Shown: piece by piece, positions 19,580 to 30,400 of the stretch
Layout: each line of letters opens with the position of its first letter
Position numbering within the stretch: position 1 is the stretch's first letter
Source: Zygnema cylindricum
Taxonomy: Eukaryota; Streptophyta; Zygnematophyceae; Zygnematales; Zygnemataceae
Length of the DNA: 35,945 bases
Assembly (NCBI GenBank): GCA_037447655.1
Contig: JBBHKE010000791.1
Location: 77,501 to 113,445 of the forward strand
Direction of reading: 5' to 3'
Program-made: the position numbers and the translations under genes
Notes under the pieces: model-generated
Seen by the model: the letters and a program-made list of their open reading frames with translations, nothing else
The model's database searches: none
What the model was told of the DNA's origin: nothing

Positions 19580-19874
19580 AGAATAGGGAGATGATGACTT
19601 TATGCCTCGGTTAGTTAAGTGACATGTGATGTCATTCCATGAACCGGGCCTCATGAAAGAGATGCCGGTAACATGTTGTACCGGTTCTTCTGCTGCGGAC
19701 TGTATAGGCCCAAGCGGTACCATACAGGGCCTCTACGGCGGTAGGTTACAGTGCAGCGGTGCATAGTAAGCCACACCGATACTGGCGTTTGGCGGTTTAA
19801 CAGGTAACGCGCTACAGCCAAAGAAGAAATCGGCAAGCTAACTATAGCTGGATTTAAATATCGGCAGATTTAAT
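19580..19874. other. Mirror-image segment (reversed, not complemented) of 19229-19523
   Basis: Every base p here equals base 39103-p in 19229-19523. I checked the full 295 bp by writing out the reverse of the forward lines and found no mismatch. The reverse complement does not match. No known DNA process copies a strand with reversed polarity, and the segment runs directly into the N gap, so a gap-filling or scaffolding error is by far the likeliest cause. It should not be annotated as biological sequence. Confidence 0.95.
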
Positions 19875-19884
19875 NNNNNNNNNN
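19875..19884. other. Assembly gap (10 N)
   Basis: Ten unresolved bases between the mirror segment and the start of the E4 block. The true distance is unknown. Confidence 0.99.
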
Positions 19885-19986
19885 TTGGCTGTTGAGAAGG
19901 TACTTTGATAGTTTCTGCTGTTTTTCATGTCTACTTCCACTACTACTGCTGGTTCTCCGCCTGCAACGGTGGTTGTAGAACAACAC
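19885..19986 (+). mobile_element. E1-type leader and gag start in front of E4
   Basis: TTGGCTGTTGAGAAGGTACT to GTAGAACAACAC, matching 14176-14277 with few changes. The ATG gives MSTSTTTAGSPPATVVVEQH. The junction to E4 LTR sequence is at the same base as in E3. Confidence 0.75.
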
Positions 19987-20078
19987 TATACTCATACAAA
20001 GACCAAGGGGTTGAGGTTATCTTACAGGCTTCTGGTAAGCTGCCTGCTCTGGGTACCAATGGAGGTCTCAGAGTTGTA

Positions 20079-20093
20079 AGTTATGGGCCCACC
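20079..20093 (+). promoter_or_regulatory. Half tRNA-iMet primer-binding site (E4)
   Basis: AGTTATGGGCCCACC: 14 of 15 bases match the E2 site. The gag ATG is at 20083. Confidence 0.7.
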
Positions 20094-23000
20094 TTCTAGG
20101 GTGCCCATATTCAATGGGACTAAGTTCATTTACTGGGAAAGTATGATGATAGGAGCCTTATGTGAGAAAAGATTTTGGGGAATAGTGAGTAGGCGAGTGA
20201 AGCGCCCATTCGGTTCTGCTATCCCTGTAGGGTTTGCATGAAGTAGATTTGGTAGGAAACCAGATCCACCTCCATCAGAGGACTCAGAGGACGGAGAAAG
20301 CGTCGTGATGGAAAAGGGGAAATAAAAAGAGAAAACCACACTTATAACAACCGAATCTGCTTTCATGTCTCCTATTTCGAGAAATAAGGAGAATGACATC
20401 AATACTTGGGACTACAACAACATGGCGGCCAAGCACTTTGTCCTCCGTCATCTCACTCAAGGACTCGCAGGTCCTGATTTGCAGTTGGAAAGGGCATCCG
20501 ATCTGTCGGATGCACTTATAGAGATGTAGCGTAGCGGTATTATTCAAGAACAGAAGCTAGCAGATAAAAGGATCAATGGATACTTTCACAAAGGAGAGAA
20601 GATGCTCGATTTCTGCAATGAGCTTGCTATACTGTTCATGGAGTTAAAATGTGTCGGAAAAGTAGAAACCGAGTTCACTCCCTACTCATGAAACTACCCG
20701 ATGAGTATGAGAACATTTTGAACCGGGTACAGGATCGCCAAACTCTTGGTGGATATGGAATTCGGTAGTTGGTATGATCCTCATCCAAGAGAACACAATC
20801 GAAATCCGAAGGGGAGTTAAGAGTGGACAAGCTTTGGCAGCCGGAGCAAGTTGGAGAAACAAAGATTCACGGAAACCCCTTGGATGTCACGTAGAGGAAG
20901 ACCAGAAAAATCACTCCGATGAGTTCGGAACAAGGGGACCCAAAGGGCTTTGTCATTTTTGCAAGAAACCCCGACATTACATGGCGGAATGTACCAAACT
21001 GACCGAGCTTCAGATAAAAGAGGGGTAGACCGGGGGTCACCCACGAGGGAAGAAAAAGGCACTTGTCACACAGGTACTCGAGGAGGAATCCGATGAGGAG
21101 GACGACGAACTTCTTTTGGATGAGGAGTTGGAGGCAAAGACAGAAGTCAAAATCGCACGAAAGCAAAAATGTGCTTTTGGTTGACTTAAAGGTGAAGGAG
21201 GCTGGATTGTGGATTCAGGTGCCTCCATGCACATGTGAAAGGATAAGCATCTGTTCACTTAGTTGGGATATATCCCTACAGTAGAGATTGAATATGGGGA
21301 TGGGATGGTAGTTACCACTACTTATGTAGGATCGATAGATCTGAAAGACATAGTGGAGGGAAAAACCATAATAGTTAAGTTCTCCGATGTATTGTTTATT
21401 CCAGAGTTAAACAAAAACCTTATCACTACATCTGTATTAGATGATAAAGTATTTGAAACTAGCACTAGAAAATGAGTTTCTACAGCTAGCTTTGAGGAAG
21501 ATGTGTTTTTCACTGCTGAGAAAGGTAGCCAACGAATGTTCAGGGTCGCTTTAAGTAATGAAAAACTCAAACTTTACTATGCTGGTGTTAATGATATTAT
21601 GTTGTGGCATAAGAGACTTGGGCATGTGAATCTATAAAAATTAAAAGGAATGAAAAAATTGGGAGTAGTTAAAGGGATACGTTTTGGGGAAAATGAGAAT
21701 TTAAGTGATTCCAATAGGTGTGCTCAAGGTAAAGCACACAGATTACCATTTCCAAAGGAAGCAACTTATAAACGAGAAAAAGTTCTTGATTTGGTACACA
21801 CGGACATTTGGGGACCGGCAAGAGTGCCATCACCCGGATGAAAACAATTTATGCTAACCATTACCGATGATTGGTCTCGGTACTGCCATGTATGTTTTTT
21901 GAAAAACAAATCAAAAACTCCAGAGTATTTCATACTATATAAAGCATGGGCCGAGAAGCTTCACGAGATCTCAATAAAGAGAGTAAGAAGTGACAATGGA
22001 GGGGAATACACCTCCAATCACTTTGAATAATTTTTAAGAAAAGATGGTGTGCAACATCAAAAGACAGTTCCGGAAAACCCGGAACAGAATGGTGTTGCAG
22101 AGAGATTGCATATGACACTTAATGATAGTGCCCGGAGTATGTTGTCAGATAAAAGGATGGGAAAAAGATTTTGGGCCGAAGCTATGAATTGTGCTAATTA
22201 TTTGAGAAATAGAGTACTTACATCGGCAGTGAAAGACCAAACTCCATATGAAAGATGGTCCGGCAGAAAACCAAATCTATCTCGCTTAAAGGTTTTTGGT
22301 AGTAAAGTCTTCAGTTTAGATACAGACAGATCTAATTGGAAACTAGATCCGAAAGAGAAACCCGTATACTTTCTAGGATATGATGAGGATGTAAAAGGGT
22401 ATAAAGTGTATGATCTGAAAAGAGAAGATATAATTCCGGTGAAGCACTTGGAAGCTATGGATGAAAGGAAGTCGGTAGGTCCATTCAAATCCTCAAAGTC
22501 AGTCAGAATCAGATTTTAGTCAGACAATTCTGATGACTTTCACCTTTCTAACTATCTAGGTCTCCAAGAAGATGATACATTTGCAGGGTCGGGCGATATC
22601 CTTGCAGGCTCAAAACATAACGGGAAAGACTTGGAAACACCGGTGACACCCATACTTGAAGCGGACAACGTGGTGGAAACGGATATGGATCCGAGAGACG
22701 AGGAGAAGCCGTGGTGATTCGAAAGAATCCACGAGAACGATCTATTCCGTGTCGTGGTGATTCGAATGAACCACGGGAACCATCTATACCGGACGCAGAT
22801 TTTAAAGTAGGAAAAAGAAGCAGCAAAAGGCTTCAAGAGAAATAAGTTAAAATCAAGGTAACTAAACTTTCTCACCCGGATGAACCTCAAACATATAGAG
22901 AGGCAATGAACTGCCCGGAGAGAAACCAATGGAAGACAACCATCAATGAAGAGATGGCTTCAATCATGGCGGCTGATACATGGGAGTTGGTGGACAGCCC

Positions 23001-24466
23001 ACCTGATCGCAAACCAATTGGATGCAAGTGGGTTTTCAAATTAAAACTGAATCCTGACAATACTATTGAGCGGTATAAGGCCCGGTTAGTGGCCAAAGGT
23101 TTTACTCAGAAAAAGGGAATAGACTATGAAGAAACCTTTGCTCCGGTCGTCATATTTCCCTCGGTACGGATACTTCTCAGTCTGGCAGCTGTAGAAGACA
23201 TGGAAGTATACTAAATGGACATAAAAATTGCCTTCTTGCATGGAGAATTAGAGGAGGAAATCTTCATGCGACAGCCGGAAGGATTTGTGGAACAAGGAGA
23301 AGAAAGTAGGGTATGTCGGCTGATCAAATCTCTCTATGGTTTGAAACAGGCGCCCGGACAGTGGAACAAGAAACTTGATGAGTTCCTTACTGGTCTGGGA
23401 TACATTCGGATTAGTTCAGATCATTCAATTTATGTTTTTGAAAATGAGAAAGGTGTCATCTTTATTGCAATTTACGTTGATGACTTGTTTGTTTTGAGTA
23501 AGCCAATGGAGAAAATCAACAAACTAAAAACGGATGTGAAAGGAAGATTTGAGATGAAGAGCATGGGGGAAGCAAAGTATATTCTTGGAATACAAGTGAG
23601 AGAGATAAATAAAAGAGAATGTTTAGACTAACTCACAAAGAGGCAATTGGAAACATGTTGGAAAAATTTCAGATGGACAAAGCCAATAGTTGAACAACTC
23701 CCATGGATCTAAAGAATAGAAGTGAGGGGAGTGAGGAAGGAGACATCCTACAAGATGAACTAGGTCTAGAAAAGAGGAAGTTCATGCACACTATATCCCA
23801 TACAAAGAGGTAGTGGGCAGTCTGATTTATTTCATGAATTGTACCAGACCGCATTTCCCAGCAGCTGTAGGAGTGCTAAGTAGGAGTCTAAATGCTCCTA
23901 CCAAAAGGGATTGGGAAGCTGCTAAGAGAGTCCTCAAATATCTCATTGGAATTAGGGATCTATGGTTGTATCTGGGTGGGGAAAATACAGACATCACCAC
24001 TTGGAGTGATGCCAGCTATGGGGATGCTCCGTTGCGAAGATGTACATCTAGATATGTGTTGTATGTGGGGGATAGTGTTTGTTGCTGGAGCAGTAAGCAG
24101 CAAAAGGTCATTGCTCATTCCACCATGGAGGCTGAGTATATGGCATCTTGCTCTCCTGTGAAGGAATTGATGTGGGTCAAATCCTTGCTTGTTGAATTGG
24201 GGCATCTTTAGATTGGAATTCACAAAATATGTTGTGATAATCAATCAACAATTGCAATTGCTGCTAATCCTAAACATCACTTTAAAGCAAATCACATGGA
24301 TATCAGACTGAGCTTTGTTAGGGAAAAGGTGGAGAACAAAATAATATGTCTAGAGTATAAACCAGATAGTGAGATGGTGGCACACATGATGACAAAGCCT
24401 ATGCCTTCTCCTAAATTAATTTTTCTGCAGAGAGAAGTGTGGACTTAAACTTAAAAGTGACTAGAA
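20083..24466 (+). pseudogene. E4 gag-pol pseudogene
   Basis: Starts MGPPSRVPIFNGTKFIYWES. Domains follow the E3 order: knuckle CHFCKKPRHYMAEC (Gly to Arg), protease region, integrase, RT (IAFLHGELEEEIFMRQPEGF, YVDDLFVLSK) and RNase H (WSDASYGDAPL, TMEAEYMAS). Integrase keeps the first Asp (VHTDIWGP) and RSDNGGEY, with VAERLHMTL where E3 has VAERLNRTL. Stops shared with E3 lie at 20527, 21026, 21182, 21236, 22028, 22843 and 24209. A private stop disrupts SRYCHVCFLK's neighbourhood (21838, TGA), and an extra stop lies at 23212. Not functional. Confidence 0.88.
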
Positions 24467-24469
24467 AAT

Positions 24470-24477
24470 AAGGGGAG
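24470..24477 (+). other. Polypurine tract of E4
   Basis: AAGGGGAG directly before the 3' LTR. Confidence 0.8.
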
Positions 24478-24694
24478 TGTTGAAATTAAAGGTTTACTTA
24501 GGTATTTTCTAGGTTACTTAAATTGATTTTAATAGAAGTAGGAAAAAGCAGAGGCAGCCTGCTTCTAACTTCACTCTCTAGCCCCCATACTTGTCGTAGT
24601 CACTAAAGGCTGGAGAGGAAGTTGGAGCCATGGTTGCCTATGCTTCCCCAAGAGTCAGAAGGTAGCCCTTTGGTTAACTTACCAAAAAGGTTGA

Positions 24695-24768
24695 CGGACC
24701 CAGGATTTGATCCTGGTACCTACTGTCCGTCAAATAGCCTAGCGTCGTTACCATGTAGCCTACCACCT
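24695..24768 (-). other. tRNA-like block (antisense) in the E4 LTR
   Basis: A-box-like TGGTAACGACG and B-box-like GGATCAAATCC on the minus strand, about 30 bases apart, as in E3. Confidence 0.55.
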
Positions 24769-25246
24769 GTGTCAAAGTATATAGGGTACGATAGCTACTT
24801 AAATATGTGGAAATAAAGAAGTTCATTTAACTGAAGAACAGACCACAATCACATAGACATAGTTAGATAGAATTACATCGAAAAGTACTGCCTGTAATTT
24901 AGACGGTTATAAATTAACGCCGATATCAATCGAACGGCTAAGGAAGAAATCGACATCGCTCAATGGACAATTTGGCGGTTTGCGGTCATAGCCACACCGA
25001 ATGACACATGGCGACGTGACATTGGATGGCGACATCTCCGGGACATACCATGGCAAACCGGGATATGTCAGGCGTCGTCTTCTTGGCCATGTTGTACAAT
25101 GGCCGTAGAGAAAGTTCTCCGGGCTAAGTACCTTACTGTACTGTACAGTGAATTGATTGGCTCCGTATTTCAGTACTAGAGGGATAAGAGAGGGGTTTAG
25201 GACTTAGGAAAATATAGGTAGCCGCCTCTCTCCGAGAGAGCTTCTG

Positions 25247-25253
25247 TATAAAA
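25247..25253 (+). promoter_or_regulatory. TATA box of the E4 3' LTR
   Basis: TATAAAA about 230 bp before the LTR end, at the position equivalent to 8412 in E2. Confidence 0.6.
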
Positions 25254-25477
25254 GGTCATCTTTGACCATTGATAAATTACTGCTCAAGGGAGCAAATTCA
25301 ATGATTCTTTTTGTGCCATACTCAAGGGAGCCAGCTCTTACAAAGGGTGCACTTTGGTCAGTTTATATTCTGTCAGGGTGTCAGCTATACTCATACAAAG
25401 ACCAAGGGGTTGAGGTTATCCTAGAGGCTTCTGGTAAGCTGCCTGCTCTGAGTACCAATGGAGGTCTCAAAGTTGCA

Positions 25478-26283
25478 AGTTATAGGAAGAGGAAGAGGGA
25501 GAGGGAGGGTGAGAAATCGACCGAAAAGAGGGAGAGAAGGGGAGGCAAATTGAAGGGAGAGGTACTGGAAGAAGAGAGAGAAAGGGAGAGGAAGAGGGAA
25601 AGGGAGAGGAGGAGGGAAAAGGCGAGGGAGAAAGAGTGGCAGATTGGAGTGGTAGATTGAGTACAGGAAGGAGAGGGTGAAGAGGGAGAGAGACAGATTG
25701 AAAGGGAGAGTGGGGGAAGAGGGAGAGGGAGAGGCAAAGAGAAAGGGAGAGGGAGATGAGGGGGCAGTGGGAGAGGCAAATCGGGAGAGACAGGGAATAG
25801 GAGAGGAGGATTGAGAGGAGGAGGGCGCAAGAGTGGCAAGTTGAGAGCGGGAAAGAGAGGGTGAAGAGGGAGAGAGGGAGGTTGAGAGGGAGAGGGGGGA
25901 AAGAGGGAGAGGGGGAGGTAGAGGGAAAGGGAGAGGGAGAGGGAGATGGGGGGGCAGTGGGAGAGGCAAACCCGGAGAGAGAGGGGATGGGAGAGGAGGA
26001 TTGAGAGGAAGAGGGCGCAAGAGTGGCAGGTTTTCAGAGCGGGAAAGTGAGGGTGAAGAGGGAGACAAGCAGGTTGAGAGAGATAGGGAGAGGAAGAGGG
26101 AGAGGGAGAGTGAGAAGTTGACCGAAAGGAGGGAGAGAAGGGAAGGTATATTGAAGGGAGAGGTATCGAGAGAAGAGAGATAGAGGGAGAGGAAGAGGGA
26201 AAAGAGAGAGTGAAAGAAGAAGTGACAAACTGACAGGGGTAGGTGGAGGGAGAGGCATACTAAAAAGAGGAAAGAGGAAGCTG
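25478..26283. repeat. Purine-rich low-complexity tract (GAGGGA-type)
   Basis: About 800 bp of almost pure A/G on the + strand, built from degenerate GGGAGA/GAGGGA words. Longer internal repeats are visible: the blocks near 25485-25560 and 26090-26160 share GAAATCGACCGAAAAGAGGG-like text. Long open frames on either strand here (Ser/Pro/Leu-rich or Arg/Glu-rich) are products of composition, not genes. Such tracts can form triplex DNA. Confidence 0.9.
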
Positions 26284-27062
26284 CCACATTGAGGAGATAC
26301 ACGGATCGGATACCGTGCGACGTCAAAACAATGGTGGTCAGACGTTCACGTGCGTCCTGTCGAAAATATGTCGAGACGTCGAAAAGGGCAACACAAGCTG
26401 CACATCCCACGACAAAAAAAAAATGAGGATTGGCTGTGATTCGTTGAAAAGAAATAATTTTTATGGGGTCCCTCAACATTTGGCATTACCCCACGCAATA
26501 TATCACCAACGCCAAATATTGTACTTTAACTCTAATTAGTAATTTTTAATTACTCTATTATGTGTGCTTTTATGGATTACACCTGTATTAATGTCACAAC
26601 TTACTCTATTTCATAGTCAATTTTCACTTTTTCCTCAATTAGGGTTTACATTGATGCTAAATAAGTTGCCGTCGCGAAATAGAATTAAGTTTCACCCTAA
26701 TTATGTGTGCATACTTACTTACAGTGTCCATTTAAATAGTTGGTGTTGGCAGTTACAACGACAAGGCCACACATGACGTTGTTGGATTGTTTTACGGAAA
26801 ATTTCTATAACTTTCGACATACAGGCATGTTCAGTGTTCTCACGGTCGACCACGCCAACGACACTCCAACAAATGTGAACCAGTCTTTTGCCGAACTCAT
26901 TTGATCGTTTTTTTTCAGAGCATATTTACATGCGTGCGCGACAGCTTAAATATTTTTTCTGTACTTTTCTACTTAAAAAGTATGGACAAATTACGGATCT
27001 GACAGTCCGTACACCACACTATTTAAAAAGGCACTAAATTACCGTTATGAACCGTATTGGGT

Positions 27063-27142
27063 GGGGTACCTCAAATAACGTTTAGAAACATTTAGAATGA
27101 TTAATTCTATTTGAGAATTTGCCCAAAAAAACGAGGTACCCC
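27063..27142. repeat. 80-bp element with perfect 10-bp terminal inverted repeats
   Basis: GGGGTACCTC (27063-27072) and GAGGTACCCC (27133-27142) are perfect inverted repeats. A second inner pair, TCAAATA/TATTTGA, is partly nested. It is MITE-like or a simple hairpin. No target duplication was established. Confidence 0.5.
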
Positions 27143-27156
27143 AATTAGAGTCATAT

Positions 27157-27181
27157 ACGCTAATAGCGATTCACGGTGTAG
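27157..27181. repeat. Intron-associated motif, copy A (upstream, probably 5'-UTR intron)
   Basis: ACGCTAATAGCGATTCACGG followed by TGTAG, the clearest copy. It lies just right of the 80-bp inverted-repeat element. Confidence 0.55.
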
Positions 27182-27428
27182 TTTTCTCCTGGGATTATAT
27201 TACGAATAGAACTCAATTAAGTATTCGCACTTGCGACTTGAGAAAATCGTCAAATGTCGCACAGCGTGTCGCAAAAAAATATTTGCTAAAGAAAATATTT
27301 CACGTCGTTCAAATTTCAAAACTTCAAATTGTTTACTAAAAATATTTCAAATGATTAGATGTATAGGTCAATAGGGCGGCATTAGGAAGAATATTACACT
27401 TTTTTTATCTCATTTATTTCTTTTGCAG

Positions 27429-27487
27429 TTTCTTGCGGCAATTTTCGTTTTATCAGAAGTGTCTACTTAAGTCTCTACTCTCTAACC
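27429..27487 (+). other. Likely 5'-UTR exon part of the LRR gene
   Basis: The segment between the acceptor TTTTGCAG and the ATG (context ACCATGG, a strong start context). A cDNA is needed to confirm the upstream exon. Confidence 0.45.
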
Positions 27488-30400
27488 ATGGAGTCATCGC
27501 CTCCTCTCCCCTCCCTCTTCAAGTTGTGTCTCACCACTGTATCTCAAGACATTCCGTACCATTCGGGCCATCTGCACCGCCTGTCACTCGAAGTTGGAGA
27601 GATTCTTTTCAAGACACTTCAACGGCCCAGATTACAAGATCTGCGCGCGTTTGCCTGGGCATTCTGGCGTCCTACTGCACTATCTTTTGGAGCTTTTGGA
27701 ATCCTTAGCAATGCGAGCTTACTGCAACTCCACTTATTCTCATCCTCTTTACTGCGACTCGACCTTAGCGGCTGCATATGGTTGAACGACTTGCAGGCCC
27801 TCGAAGGTGGCGTTCTGGCCTCTCCTTGAAGGTATCTACCAAGGAAGTTTACCAAGGAGGTCAATTCTAGTCAAGCCAGGCTTGAATATGTCGCTATTTA
27901 AGTGCAATATTATCATTGCAGAGATGCTTTGGGAGATTTCTTATTTGCTCTTTTTTTGGTCAAATGGCGTATACCAGCATAAATGGCGTCATGGTCCTCT
28001 CTTTGAAGGTCTATTTACCCATTGCTATGAGTGTTGGTGACAACATCAATTCGGTTTTGTGGCCCACAATGAAAAAATAGTGTTAATAACACTGTTTAAG
28101 GTTTGTGCGCTATAAACTCCATGTCACATTCACACTAGAATTTTTTTACTAACAGCAATTAACAGTTTATCTACCAAGGAAGTCAACTACTATTGTCATT
28201 GACTCTAATAACGATACTCACGGTGTATTGCAGGCCTTGATCAACTGCAATGCCTGAACCTAAGGGGCTGCCTCAACCTTGCCAGTGATTGCCTGCAGCA
28301 CATTCAACGTATGGTCTACAACTTTTCCACTTTTTTTCCACATTTTGCCAAGACAGTCATCAATATCTGTACATTTTTTTCACATGTTGATATACTTTGG
28401 GGGGAATTGCTACATGTTTGAAATGGTTCACCATGTATTGAATGAGGCTAGAAACTTTGGTACCTGCCAGCCACACTATACTACACTATTAGTGTCAAGG
28501 GATTATTAACACGGGGTTTATTTAGTGTTACTACTTTAATTCAGTTTCGAATGACGTGACTGGTTTTGGACAATTTAAATTGGCACTACTTTAGGTTCGA
28601 GGGGTACACCACTAGAGTGTCATTGGCGCTAATAACGATTTACGATGTTTACCTACATATTAAGTGTTTCAGTCGCATCTTGTTTCATTCTGATTTGGAA
28701 GCAGGAATGCCGTGGCTCTGTTGCCTTGACCTTGAAGGGGTTGCGTCCATCTCAGATAGCCAGGCTGCCCATTATATTCCAGGTAAGGTTCATAATGTAG
28801 TCAGAGGTACTTGTCTCACTGCCATGGGAAGCTTTGAGCTGTGATGGAGATGCTATTCGGTTTCATATATCAAAGTTTTGCGGGTGCATTTGAACTGCTG
28901 CAAGTTTCAAAAGTGCATGGAAGTGCAAGTATAGCAAAAGGTGATTTGAGATTCCCTGGCTGGAAAGCATATTGTTCAAAACTGTACTCTCTTTGTTGTA
29001 ATGTCATCGTGAGAAGTTTGTATATATTAAATGTCTCGTGAAATTTCACGGCCCTAAAGAAATGCAAGGATACAGGTATGCGTGAGTTGCGTGCTCTGAA
29101 CGTCAGTAAAACTTCTATTGGCCTGGCTACTTTGGAGGCCATCACCTATGGTCTACGCCTTCGCAAGTGGCGCCGAGAAGAGGAAGCACAACGCAGAGCT
29201 CTTAAGGCGGCTGAGGAAGGTCAGTTGCTATAGGATGTGTGCATGTATGCTGTGATACAAACAGGTTAACAGCCAGTAGGGAACTAGAAACTGGTTTTCT
29301 TGCCTGTTATTTTGAGTATGACAGAGAGACAAGCTGGGGGCGGCAGAGGAAACAAACTTTCCCTTCTGGGAACGACAAGGGAGACCGCCCAAACGACGCC
29401 GTGGAGGACTTCCGGCTGAGTTATCGGGGGATTCAGAAGTGACTGAAGCAAGTCCGTGGCCTTTGTCAAAAATAGTGTTCATTCGTGCGCAGGATACTGC
29501 AATGACATCTGCTGCCGTAGAACATTTATGTGGTGAGTTCCTACTGCTGATGTCCGAGATCTTAAGATGGTCTTACTATGAGAGCATTGGATTACTCAGT
29601 CCACCCCTTCGTGCAGCAATTACAGTAGGGGCAAGTAGGCACCAGATTACTCTGCTCACTGCTGTTAGAGTTAACGCTACTGCATAAGATTATGTTCTGC
29701 CACATGGCTCATACTGGGCCACTTAACTGATTAGTGTTATTAATATATATTTATGATTTTTCGCTCGAATTAGAATGATTTTCGCTAATAGTGATGAGCG
29801 GTGTAGTTTGTTTCTGTTCGAAGAAGAGGATATGTGATGGACGTGAATCATGATCGTGACAGAGGCACGGCAAGAGGTTGTCATGTGCTTGTGACAGTGC
29901 TGGAAAACGTGCAATTGGTTGATGTGCGTGGAACAAATGTCAAAATTCCGGCTGTGCAACCTCTTATTGGTGCGTAATCTGTTTCCAGCCATTTCCTACG
30001 CTGCCACTCGTACTAGTATGTTACACTGAATTGTTATTAGAGTAAAGAAAGTCTTAGTGTGAAGAAGTTACTAGCGTGCGGTTTATATTAGTGTTAGTAA
30101 TTCTTTTGCAGTTCCGGATGATGTGGCTGTTTTTGATCTGTTTAAAGAAATAGTGTTAGGAAAAATGACAATTAGTATTATCAATTCTATTGTCAGAGAG
30201 CAGCCTTCACCGAATAAGTGTTATTAATGATAATAATGATTCACAGTGTTGTACTAATGCGACAATAATGCACCTTTTAAATTTCCAGGCATCAGTTTGT
30301 GACATGCACTAATTTAGGGAAACGAGGGAGGAGTTTGCAGCTCATTTTAATCTCACTCATCAGCCCAATGAAAGGAAGCTCCTTGCTCGATCAAATTTAG

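Larger units (their letters stand above)
19987..25477 (+). mobile_element. Ty1/copia element E4 (decayed, 5' LTR truncated)
   Basis: Duplicate of E3. It has 92 bp of 5' LTR (19987-20078), a primer-binding site (20079-20093, one mismatch), a gag-pol pseudogene (20083-24466), a purine tract (24470-24477) and a complete 1000-bp 3' LTR (24478-25477). It shares with E3 the stop codons, the 43-bp duplication, the RNase H frameshift and the chimeric 5' join. It also has private lesions, such as the stop at 21473 and the loss of codons near 20673. Confidence 0.85.
24478..25477 (+). repeat. 3' LTR of E4 (1000 bp)
   Basis: TGTTGAAATTAAAGG to CAAAGTTGCA. It contains an antisense tRNA-like block (B-box-like 24703-24713, A-box-like 24743-24753) and TATAAAA at 25247-25253 followed by GGTCATCTTTGACC, as in E2. 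The U5 part is related to E2 U5 (ATTCTTTTTG..., TTATCCTAGAGGCTT...). It is the only complete LTR of this subfamily here. Confidence 0.85.
26284..27428. other. Intergenic and upstream region of the LRR gene
   Basis: No coding frame of note. It contains an 80-bp inverted-repeat element (27063-27142), one copy of the intron-associated motif (27157-27181) and an AT-rich stretch with TATTTAAAA near 27022. TTTTGCAG at 27421-27428 is a good splice acceptor, which suggests a 5'-UTR intron ending there. The promoter was not placed. Confidence 0.5.

Noticed and set aside
19580-19874. Reading this segment as an inverted LTR copy (palindrome or hairpin)
   Set aside because: I compared it with the reverse complement of the LTR and it does not match; only the uncomplemented reverse does, exactly.
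25421-26479. A 352-codon minus-strand open frame rich in Leu, Ser and Pro
   Set aside because: It is the translation of the purine/pyrimidine low-complexity tract; there are no domains and composition alone explains the lack of stops.
28783-29075. An extra exon between LRR exons 3 and 4
   Set aside because: Exons 3 and 4 join in phase without it and continue the repeat pattern; frames within the interval show no LRR.
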